Assembly: GCA_947488325.1 (NCBI GenBank)
Contig: CANKYZ010000002.1
Span: forward strand, 310,001 to 374,000
From: an uncultured Erythrobacter sp.
Lineage (GTDB): Bacteria > Pseudomonadota > Alphaproteobacteria > Sphingomonadales > Sphingomonadaceae
Reading direction: 5' to 3'
DNA length: 64,000 nt
Part shown: piece after piece, positions 19,492 to 26,874 of the stretch
Numbering within the stretch: the first letter of the stretch is position 1
Layout of the letters: every line of letters begins with the position of its first letter
Translations under genes and position numbers: made by a program
The notes under the pieces: model-generated
The model's database searches: none
The model's input: the letters and a program-made list of their open reading frames with translations, nothing else
What the model was told of the DNA's origin: nothing

Positions 19492-20355
19492 TCAATAGAG
19501 ATGCAGGTCGGGACCTGAGGCACCTCCAGAGCCTCCCACTCCGCCAGGCGCGCCGGGTCCACTAGAGTCACTGGAACTACCATCATCATTTGAGCCGTTT
19601 GAGTTATCACCGCCAGTCGGGACGGTAAATCTAGCGGGATCGCCGTCAAAACCATACTGCACATCCGTAAAAATGGTTATGCCAAACGTTTCTGCGAGTG
19701 CAGCCGCAATTTCATTTGCCCTAAGTTCGTGGATTGGCGCATTCGCGATAGATTCAGCAATGGTGGTCGATCGATCTTGCAAAGACGCTTCTGAGAAATG
19801 AGCAAGTTCATGCAAGACAAACCACTCCACACCCCCATCTAAGTCGGATATTCCATCAAGGTAAGCGATATTTATATTTATTTGAGGATTGCCGTCATGG
19901 TAAACCGCTTCACTATTCATGGACTGATTATCGTATCTGGTATCGGTATCATCGATCCTAAAATCTGTACTTGCCCAAGCATTCTTTAGCTCACCAGCGG
20001 TGACGATTTCGCCATTTGTAAGGCGGATCTGAGCGTTGTCCGGAAGCATATTCAGAGCGGACGTAACTGCCGCGATAAATGTTTCCAGCTTTTCGATAGC
20101 CTCCTGCTCTCCTTCAGTCAGCGAACGATCAATGTTGATTTCAATATCGATGGACGCGGTATCGCTAAGCTGATTTGATCCATCATCCACAGTAGTTAGG
20201 AATGTATCGATCTCTCCAGCTTCCAGCATGCCGAGCAAAATCTCTCGATCTTGTTCATTAGCGTCGCTCATTAAATCAAGAAGGATGTCCATAGCACCCT
20301 CAAGCAGGCTACCGGTAAACAGACTTGGGTCATTGGAGCCGCCATCGCCCGTCAC
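19492..20355 (-). CDS. Zinc metallopeptidase-like protein, C-terminal part of a frameshifted gene
   Basis: 287 codons from a GTG at 20355. A zincin motif HELAHF is at residues 182-187 (HExxH), and 28 residues further ELRANEIAA supplies a glutamate (E215) in the position of a third zinc ligand, giving a gluzincin-like pattern. The N-terminal 110 residues are acidic and helical. The end is a Gly/Ser/Pro-rich tail. The frame is open upstream of the GTG and reads GGGGSEIIVTG in continuation of the upstream frame, so the two frames were probably one gene broken at seven consecutive G (20375-20381). The GTG also overlaps the upstream TGA (GTGA), so translational coupling is an alternative. The target is unknown. 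Confidence 0.65.
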   Translation of the reverse strand: MTGDGGSNDPSLFTGSLLEGAMDILLDLMSDANEQDREILLGMLEAGEIDTFLTTVDDGSNQLSDTASIDIEINIDRSLTEGEQEAIEKLETFIAAVTSALNMLPDNAQIRLTNGEIVTAGELKNAWASTDFRIDDTDTRYDNQSMNSEAVYHDGNPQININIAYLDGISDLDGGVEWFVLHELAHFSEASLQDRSTTIAESIANAPIHELRANEIAAALAETFGITIFTDVQYGFDGDPARFTVPTGGDNSNGSNDDGSSSDSSGPGAPGGVGGSGGASGPDLHLY

Positions 20356-20588
20356 AATGATCTCCGAACCTCCGCCCCCCCACCTAGCGGGCTTGGAAGC
20401 ATTCCAGCATCAGCCATCCCGTCAAGCAATGAGGCTCGTCCTAATATCGAAAGCGACTGCAGTGCAATCTGGAAGTCAATGTACTCGTCGGTCAGTTCTT
20501 CATTGAAGTTACCACCTACAACCAGCGCGAGTTCTGACGTTTCTAACTCTCTGAATCCCGACTTTCCAATTGTGTTGTTGTTAAGCAC
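20352..20588 (-). CDS. Double-glycine leader segment, N-terminal part of the frameshifted metallopeptidase gene
   Basis: 78 codons from a GTG at 20588, with AGGAG six bases upstream. The first 26 residues end in FRELETSELALVVGG, which matches double-glycine leaders (acidic, ELxxxELxxVxGG) cleaved by C39-peptidase ABC exporters. After the leader the protein is acidic and helical. It ends in GGGAEVRRSL because of the reading frame through a G7 run at 20375-20381. One additional G would lead into GGGGGGSEIIVTG and the metallopeptidase frame, giving a protein of about 360 residues. No C39 transporter is in the window. Confidence 0.6.
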   Translation of the reverse strand: MLNNNTIGKSGFRELETSELALVVGGNFNEELTDEYIDFQIALQSLSILGRASLLDGMADAGMLPSPLGGGAEVRRSL

Positions 20589-21411
20589 ATGCTTCTCCTC
20601 TCATTTTCCGCGCCCTTGCGAATGTCCCCGCTGAAAGGTTCGCAAAAGCTTTGGTCGATAATGGCTCAGTGGAAACCACCTCACCATGCAGCCAGGCTTG
20701 GCTGGCTTTAACGAGCTGTCTGCGAAATAACATCAATTGCGATCCTCTATTGCTAGTCGCAAGAAACCTATGATTTTGAAGGATTTAGACCACTTAATAT
20801 TTTCTGTAGGGGGATTGAAATTGGCAGAATTCAGCCGCTTCGGCGCTCAGAAGATTTGAAAAAACGGCAAACCGCCAAAGAAGGCTGATCCAATTCGGAC
20901 CATTGTGAGCGGTGATGGCGGCCGCACGAAACCGTGTCACTCGCCGAACCTAAACTCTTGCCTCTCCGGAGCCGAGCTTCTGCTGCGGCAGAATGGTCCA
21001 AGTTTCTGTTGTGCACTGGTTCTTGCTTAGTGAACCTGCCCAAAGCCGAATGCGGCGGCGCCTCGCGGGCTCTGGCTTCTCTGATTTTCCTACTTGTTCG
21101 AGGAGGAGTAGAGCGGGCGAATGACTGCAATTCTCTGCAACTTCTCCGCAAGGGCACCGACCGCAATATGCGAATGTTCTCGCAAGAAATGGAAGTTGAC
21201 ACTTGCCCGCGGCATTTCGCTGCATAACTCCCGGAAAACTGCGGCTGCGGGGAGCTGGGTGTTACTTTTAAAGCGTGCATTTACGTGTAACACATCGTTG
21301 CTCAATTGCGCTTTGGGCAAATCCGATTTCGCGGTTCGCTTCACATCCCGCCTTGCCTCACATGGCATAGGCGCTAAACAGGCGATTGAGGCATTTAGGG
21401 ATTACGATACA
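20589..21411. other. 823-base stretch without a convincing gene
   Basis: Between the double-glycine leader gene (starting leftwards at 20588) and sdhB. Open frames on both strands here are short and rich in Ser, Arg and Cys, unlike real genes. In particular there is no sdhC, sdhD or sdhA, which usually precede sdhB. A TTGACA at 21196-21201 is a possible -35 box for sdhB, but I cannot find a well-spaced -10. Confidence 0.55.
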
Positions 21412-22194
21412 ATGGCGACTTTCACCCTTCCGAAAAACTCAAAGATCCGCAAAGACGGCAAGGTGCACAAGGCCGAAGGCGGAAACCGGGTTAAGTCGTT
21501 CAAGGTCTATCGCTATGATCCTGATAGCGGTGAGAACCCGCGCTATGACAAGTTCGAACTCGACCTTGATGATTGCGGTCCGATGGTTCTGGATGCGCTG
21601 ATCAAGATCAAGAATGAGATTGACCCAACGCTGACGTTCCGCCGGTCATGCCGCGAGGGCATCTGCGGATCGTGTTCAATGAACCTCAACGGCTCAAACG
21701 GGCTCGCCTGCACAACTGCGATTGAAGACTTGAAGGGCGAAATTCGGATCACCCCTCTGCCAAGCATGGATGTGATCAAGGATTTGGTGCCCGACTTCAC
21801 GCACTTCTACGCGCAATACGCCTCCATCCGCCCATGGCTGCAAACGGTCACGCCGACTCCATCCGGCAAAGAGCGGCTACAAACGCCTGAACAACGGGAG
21901 CAATTGGATGGGCTCTATGAGTGCATACTGTGCGCATGCTGCTCCACATCGTGCCCGTCCTATTGGTGGAATTCAGACAAGTTCCTCGGCCCCGCGATCC
22001 TGCTGCAAGCATATCGCTGGCTCGCCGATAGCCGCGATGAGATGACCGGTGAACGCCTGAATGAGCTGGAAGACCCCTTCCGTCTCTATCGCTGCCACAC
22101 CATCATGAACTGCGCGAATGTGTGCCCTAAGGGACTATCGCCAGCAAAGGCAATTGCAGAAACCAAGAAGATGATGGCCGAACGCGCGATCTGA
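21412..22194 (+). CDS. sdhB: Succinate dehydrogenase iron-sulfur subunit
   Basis: 260 aa from the ATG at 21412 (AGGGA ten bases upstream); the frame is open to 21121, but the extension is not SdhB-like. It carries electrons from the flavin subunit to ubiquinone in the inner membrane (complex II, TCA cycle). The [2Fe-2S] ligands are C80, C85, C88 and C100 (CREGICGSC). The [4Fe-4S] ligands are in [11 protein letters not shown] at 171-181, and the [3Fe-4S] cluster is in [12 protein letters not shown] at 228-239. All ligands are present. Unusually, sdhC, sdhD and sdhA are not upstream. A thioesterase gene starts three bases after the stop. Confidence 0.95.
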   Translation: MATFTLPKNSKIRKDGKVHKAEGGNRVKSFKVYRYDPDSGENPRYDKFELDLDDCGPMVLDALIKIKNEIDPTLTFRRSCREGICGSCSMNLNGSNGLACTTAIEDLKGEIRITPLPSMDVIKDLVPDFTHFYAQYASIRPWLQTVTPTPSGKERLQTPEQREQLDGLYECILCACCSTSCPSYWWNSDKFLGPAILLQAYRWLADSRDEMTGERLNELEDPFRLYRCHTIMNCANVCPKGLSPAKAIAETKKMMAERAI

Positions 22195-22196
22195 TC

Positions 22197-22700
22197 GTGG
22201 ATGAGGCTAATCCCGGTGCAATTCGGGCTCCGTTCGATTACCATCCGTTGAGCGCAGAAGAAGCGAACGGCGAAAAGGATTGGTACAGCTGGAACCTGCT
22301 TGATCGCACACGCTACAACAGTGCCGTGCTTGGCGATATGTGGGTCCGGCGCGAAGATGAGCATTGCCGGCTTCGTATGTTCCCTCAACGCCATCACACA
22401 AATTTAGGTGATCACATCCACGGCGCAGCGACATTGGGCCTGATCGACATCGCTTTGTTCGCAACGATGCATACTGCGGGCACCGGTGATGCCGGACCAT
22501 CGGTGACAGTTGAACTTTCGACGCAATTTGTGGCAGCAGGAGACCCTGATCGACCACTCGACGCTGTGACCGAAATCGTGCGAGAGACCGGTAGGATGCT
22601 GTTTCTGCGTGGCCAATGCGTACAAGACGATGATGTCGTGGCAAGCTATTCTGGCATTGTACGCAAGATGGAAGCGCGCGTACCAGCGAAAGTCAGATAA
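22197..22700 (+). CDS. PaaI family (hot-dog) thioesterase
   Basis: 167 aa from a GTG start two bases after the sdhB stop; the nearby ATG at 22201 is in another frame. The hot-dog signature HTNLGDHIHGAATLGLIDIA, with the SVTVELSTQFVAAGDP strand, is typical of PaaI-type acyl-CoA thioesterases, which hydrolyse CoA esters of aromatic or short/medium acyl groups. The N-terminal 60 residues are a family-specific extension. Tight packing between sdhB and zapE suggests one transcript for all three. Confidence 0.82.
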   Translation: MDEANPGAIRAPFDYHPLSAEEANGEKDWYSWNLLDRTRYNSAVLGDMWVRREDEHCRLRMFPQRHHTNLGDHIHGAATLGLIDIALFATMHTAGTGDAGPSVTVELSTQFVAAGDPDRPLDAVTEIVRETGRMLFLRGQCVQDDDVVASYSGIVRKMEARVPAKVR

Positions 22701-22704
22701 CCCA

Positions 22705-23811
22705 ATGCTCGCTCGATACGAACGATTGATTGAAAGCGGAGAACTGCGCGATGACACTGATCAGCGCCGTGCTGCATCGCGCTTGGATGTGCTTCAACGA
22801 GAATTGCAAGCGGAGCGGCCGGGTGGACTACTAGGCCAATTCTTCGCACGAAAGCACCTACGCCCACAAGGAGTGTATATGTGGGGAGGTGTTGGGCGCG
22901 GCAAATCGATGTTGATGGATCTGTTCCACGACACCCTAAATTTCGCGGAAAAACGGCGGGTTCATTTTCACGCCTTTATGCAGGAAGTGCATCAAGAAAT
23001 GCGATTGGCCCGCCAAACGCATGACGGTGATCCAATTCCCCTGGTCGCAGCCAAATTAGCAGCAAACCTGCGCGTCCTCGCTTTTGATGAGATGGTGGTG
23101 AACAATTCCGCTGATGCGATGATAATGAGCCGGCTGTTCACTCAGTTGATCCAGGAGCAGGACGTCACGGTCGTGACAACATCAAATCGCCCTCCCACAG
23201 ACCTCTATATAGATGGGTTGAACCGCGAACACTTTTTACCGTTTATCGATTTGATTGAAACCGAGCTCGAAGTCGTTGGTCTAAATGGCCCAACCGACTA
23301 CCGGCTCGATAGAATTGGCGGTATGGCGTCCTGGTACACACCATTAGGGGATGCCGCGACCGACAAGGTCCGCGAGGTGTTTTTCCGTCTTACCGATTTC
23401 GCACCAGAAGACGCCGCCAATGTGCCTTCTGAGGAACTGGTCATCGGGGCCAAGCGTTCAATCCATGTCCCAAAATCTCTAAAAGGTGTTGCAGTTTTCA
23501 GCTTCAAGCGGCTTTGCAGTGAAGCTCGCGGTGCACCAGATTACCTTGCAATTGCACGGGCCTATCATTCAGTCATCATCGTAGGGATTCCGCAAATGGG
23601 CCCGGATGATCGCAATGAGGCAGCACGCTTTGTGACTCTAATCGATGCGCTTTACGAACATCGAGTGAAACTTTTCGCGACAGCAGCGGTGGCACCTGAT
23701 CTGCTTTACAGTGCTGGCGACGGAAGTTTTGAATTCGAGCGCACCGCCAGCCGATTAAACGAAATGCAAAGCGACGAGTATATGGCGCAAGGCCACGGAG
23801 CCGAAATCTGA
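22705..23811 (+). CDS. zapE: Cell division protein ZapE (AFG1-like P-loop ATPase)
   Basis: 368 aa from the ATG at 22705, four bases after the thioesterase stop; the frame opens earlier (22609), but that part overlaps the thioesterase. Walker A GGVGRGKS is at residues 61-68 after GVYMW, and Walker B is LRVLAFDEM. The segment TTSNRPPTDLYIDGLNREHFLPFI is characteristic of the AFG1/ZapE family. In E. coli ZapE acts on the Z-ring; mitochondrial AFG1 works in respiratory-complex turnover, which fits the position next to sdhB in alphaproteobacteria. It is convergent with rpfF, six bases apart. Confidence 0.92.
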   Translation: MLARYERLIESGELRDDTDQRRAASRLDVLQRELQAERPGGLLGQFFARKHLRPQGVYMWGGVGRGKSMLMDLFHDTLNFAEKRRVHFHAFMQEVHQEMRLARQTHDGDPIPLVAAKLAANLRVLAFDEMVVNNSADAMIMSRLFTQLIQEQDVTVVTTSNRPPTDLYIDGLNREHFLPFIDLIETELEVVGLNGPTDYRLDRIGGMASWYTPLGDAATDKVREVFFRLTDFAPEDAANVPSEELVIGAKRSIHVPKSLKGVAVFSFKRLCSEARGAPDYLAIARAYHSVIIVGIPQMGPDDRNEAARFVTLIDALYEHRVKLFATAAVAPDLLYSAGDGSFEFERTASRLNEMQSDEYMAQGHGAEI

Positions 23812-23817
23812 TTAGAA

Positions 23818-24741
23818 TCAGGCGGCTGCAATCCGTTCTGCAAGACGTGCTTGCGCTGCAACAAGACGGCTCATCACCTTCAAATCCTGTTCACGCAGTT
23901 GCAGCGCGGTGTCTGCCCACATTTCAGTGATGTGATTAAGCTCCGCTAACTCAAGCTGCCAAACGTGTTTCATGGCTCTGCGCGAACCAACGAGTCCGGC
24001 GTGACGGCGATCCGATTTCTTGATGAAATCACGAACAACATTCACACCATCACCAGGTTCCGCGAGCGCGTGAACTAGACCGAGATCATACATTTGTTCG
24101 GCGGTGAACGTCTCGTTCGAAACGATAATTCGATCTGCCATCGCACTGCCAAGCTTACGCGCAAGAAGCGCATGAGCGCCCATACCCGGATATAGACCAA
24201 ACATGATTTCGGGCAGCCCAAACGTCGACTGTTTTTCAGCAACAATATAATCGAACGACAGAAGCGCTTCGAATCCGCCACCCAGAGCCGTACCCTGCAC
24301 TAACCCAATAGTCAGCATCGGAATACCAAGCGTGCGAATATTGCGATGAAGTATTCGGCAGCAACGATGGCCATATTCCACCAACGCGGCGCGATTTCGA
24401 TCTCTGATCAAACGCTGGAACAAATCCAAATCGCCGCCAAAACAAAAAACGTCGGGCGATCGACTGCCCAGAACCAAATAGCGTAGCGGAATACTATCAG
24501 GGCCAAAGCCCTGCTCAATCAGATTTTGCCATTTTTCAAAATCATTGAGCATTTCATGAGTAAAGCTTGGCCTACCCTCTGGATTCATAAAAGACCAAAG
24601 TGTTGCAGTTTGATCCTCATAAAGAACATCAAGTTCCTGCAACTCGAACAATCCGTTAGGAACAGAGGCGTGGAGCGCACTTTCGGCGAACAACTCATCG
24701 TCGCTCGTCAATGGAATTGCCCTGCTGGCGCTGCTTTCCAT
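23818..24741 (-). CDS. rpfF: DSF synthase RpfF-like crotonase (diffusible fatty-acid signal biosynthesis)
   Basis: 307 aa, close to the length of Xanthomonas RpfF (about 290). It belongs to the crotonase fold. Segments that match RpfF rather than general enoyl-CoA hydratases are FGGDLDLFQRLIRDRNRAAL, LVQGTALGGGFEALLS, FGLPEIMFGLYPGMGAHAL and the C-terminal EMWADTALQLREQDLKVMSR. The two catalytic glutamates of DSF synthases are present 20 residues apart, E158 (GGGFEA) and E178 (GLPEIM). These enzymes dehydrate 3-hydroxyacyl-ACP and release the cis-2-unsaturated fatty acid signal. No rpfC/rpfG-like sensor gene is adjacent. It follows the asnB end of the exosortase locus by 220 bases in the same direction. 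I infer function by recalled similarity; no search was run. Confidence 0.82.
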   Translation of the reverse strand: MESSASRAIPLTSDDELFAESALHASVPNGLFELQELDVLYEDQTATLWSFMNPEGRPSFTHEMLNDFEKWQNLIEQGFGPDSIPLRYLVLGSRSPDVFCFGGDLDLFQRLIRDRNRAALVEYGHRCCRILHRNIRTLGIPMLTIGLVQGTALGGGFEALLSFDYIVAEKQSTFGLPEIMFGLYPGMGAHALLARKLGSAMADRIIVSNETFTAEQMYDLGLVHALAEPGDGVNVVRDFIKKSDRRHAGLVGSRRAMKHVWQLELAELNHITEMWADTALQLREQDLKVMSRLVAAQARLAERIAAA

Positions 24742-24961
24742 TCTTCAATACTCCAGTGAGAATCGTGCCTCTGTAAATGAACGCTCCAAGAGTTGTGCGA
24801 CCTTTTAGCGTTATATGTGGGCACACTAATATACAGTCTGGAAACTACGCAATCGATTAATTGAAGTTTTTCGCTGGCTTGAGTCTCAAATTGGGCCATC
24901 AGGCTTCAATTCATGGCATAAATTATCTTTGCATGTGGAAAAGTCGTAATCTTGGAGAAGA

Positions 24962-26860
24962 TCAGCCACTCACACCCAGATTCGACAGAGATCTTTCCAA
25001 CATCAAGAGCTGCCACAGCACGCGCGAATGATCACTCCGTCCGGCAATATGCTCTTCTGCCAAGCCAGAAAGCACGCGCGGGTTAAACCAGCCTGATTGC
25101 GCCAATAAAGAACTCGAAGCTATCGCCCGCGCCTCTTGGCTCAACGGACCGCGGAGCCAAGCGGCTATTGGCGTCACAAAACCCTGTTTAGAGCGGTAGA
25201 GGATGTCCTGCGGAAGATACCGTTCCATGCATTTCTTCAACAGGAATTTGCCGGTGCTGCCTCGCACGCGCATCCTTTCCGGAAGTCGAGCTGCAAATTC
25301 GACCAGCCGATGGTCGAGCAATGGTTCGCGCGCCTCTAGGCTCACCGCCATGCTGGTACGATCTACCTTGGTGAGGATATCACCGGGCATCCAAAAGGTG
25401 AGATCAGCATATTGGGCACGGTCGAGGCCGCTACGTGCAGGGGTGTTCGCCATCAAGCTGATAAGTTCGTCCTCTGCTCTAAATCCGTCAAGCTTGCCCC
25501 TGAGCCCAACGGAATAGAGCGCCGAACGTGCTTCTGGAGTGTTGACGGACAGGCCGCGGGCGTAACCAGCCTCCCCGCTTTCGGCGAGCGCGAGCAATGT
25601 TGACTTGGCGCGGAGCGACTGCGGCGCCCAATCGGCCTTTGGCCAGAATCGACCAAGCGTCCCGAATAATGGCTCTCGCAGACCTTGTGGAAGCAGAGAT
25701 CGGATGTGTTCTTCATTGTGATGGAACACCTGACGGCGGTATCCCGCGAATGCTTCGTCCGCACCGTCGCCAGAAAGCGCGACTGTCACTTTCTCTCGGG
25801 CAAGCTGGCACACACGCCATGTCGGCAAAGCAGAAGCGTCAGCGAAAGGTTCATCGAACATCGCGGCGAGTTGATCGATTGCGCCGAAATCGTTCTGAGC
25901 CACTGTTCGAGCCTCGTGCGAAGTCCCAAACTTTTTGGCCACCTGCTGCGCATAACTTGTCTCGTCCAGCGCAGCGACATCGAACCCTATCGAACAGGTC
26001 CGTACAGGCTCAGCGCTCGCCTCGCTCATCAGCGCTACGACGCTGGAGGAATCCACACCGCCCGACAGAAATGCCCCTAGCGGCACGTCAGAGACCATAC
26101 GAGATTGCACAGCCTCACGCATAAGGTGCACCAATTCAGCAGATAAATCCGCCTCGCTGCCTGTTGCACGCTCAGTAAAGCTGATGTCCCACCAACACCG
26201 AGGAGAGGCCATTGGCTTACCCTGTTCAAGCAGCAGGAAATGCCCCGCCGCCAACTTCGTAACCCCAGAAAGGATCGAATGGGTATCGGGTACATAGCCC
26301 CAAGTAAGATAAGCATCGATAGCCTGAGGATCGACGCGCCTTCGTAGTAGCGGGTGAGCAAGCAAGCCCTTTAACTCCGAGGCAAACGCTAGGCTGCCGT
26401 CGGAAAGTCGCGACAAAAACAGCGGCTTCACCCCAAACCGATCACGGGCCAACAACAATTGCCGCTTATCCAAATCATAAAGGGCAAAGGCAAACATGCC
26501 TTGGAGCCTATCGAGACATTCCAGTCCCCAACGCTGATAGGCGGCAAGGATCACTTCGGTGTCGCCAGAGGTCTTAAACTTAGCACCGCCCTGCTCCAGC
26601 TCTCGCCGCAACTCGCGAAAATTGTAGATCTCACCATTAAAGGTAATCACGGCCCGCCCATCGGTAGAGTGCATCGGTTGCGGGGAACCTTCGAGGTCAA
26701 TGATCGATAGGCGTCGGTGGCCAAGGCCTATGCCGAGATCTGTCCAAACCCCTGCCCCATCCGGACCACGGTGAACCATAGCGTCGCACATCCGCTCAAC
26801 CCGTAACGGATCGACTGGCTTTGGCGTTTCAGCGTGAAAGAGTCCTGCGATGCCGCACAT
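24962..26860 (-). CDS. XrtA/PEP-CTERM system amidotransferase (asparagine synthetase B-like)
   Basis: 632 aa from the ATG at 26860, which puts the nucleophile Cys at residue 2 (MCGIAGLFH) as in class II glutamine amidotransferases. The glutaminase domain has HRGPDGAG and FNGEIYNF; the synthetase domain has the PP-loop FLSGGVDSSSV and SGDGADEAFAGY. This is the amidotransferase 1 type found in exosortase A loci and presumably amidates a sugar or amino-acid component of the exopolysaccharide. The glycosyltransferase-exosortase gene ends 14 bases upstream. It is the last gene of the minus-strand xrtA run. Confidence 0.92.
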   Translation of the reverse strand: MCGIAGLFHAETPKPVDPLRVERMCDAMVHRGPDGAGVWTDLGIGLGHRRLSIIDLEGSPQPMHSTDGRAVITFNGEIYNFRELRRELEQGGAKFKTSGDTEVILAAYQRWGLECLDRLQGMFAFALYDLDKRQLLLARDRFGVKPLFLSRLSDGSLAFASELKGLLAHPLLRRRVDPQAIDAYLTWGYVPDTHSILSGVTKLAAGHFLLLEQGKPMASPRCWWDISFTERATGSEADLSAELVHLMREAVQSRMVSDVPLGAFLSGGVDSSSVVALMSEASAEPVRTCSIGFDVAALDETSYAQQVAKKFGTSHEARTVAQNDFGAIDQLAAMFDEPFADASALPTWRVCQLAREKVTVALSGDGADEAFAGYRRQVFHHNEEHIRSLLPQGLREPLFGTLGRFWPKADWAPQSLRAKSTLLALAESGEAGYARGLSVNTPEARSALYSVGLRGKLDGFRAEDELISLMANTPARSGLDRAQYADLTFWMPGDILTKVDRTSMAVSLEAREPLLDHRLVEFAARLPERMRVRGSTGKFLLKKCMERYLPQDILYRSKQGFVTPIAAWLRGPLSQEARAIASSSLLAQSGWFNPRVLSGLAEEHIAGRSDHSRVLWQLLMLERSLSNLGVSG

Positions 26861-26874
26861 GGTCGATGTGCCGG

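Noticed and set aside
20831..21280. Minus-strand open frame of 149 codons upstream of sdhB
   Set aside because: The translation is dominated by Arg, Ser and Cys with no hydrophobic core pattern and no plausible ribosome binding site.
23808..23821. Palindrome CTGATT-AG-AATCAG between zapE and rpfF as a terminator
   Set aside because: The stem has only six weak pairs with a two-base centre and no T run; it arises from the two overlapping stop regions.
25597..26124. Plus-strand open frame of 175 codons inside the amidotransferase gene
   Set aside because: It is an Arg/His-rich shadow of a well-supported gene on the minus strand.
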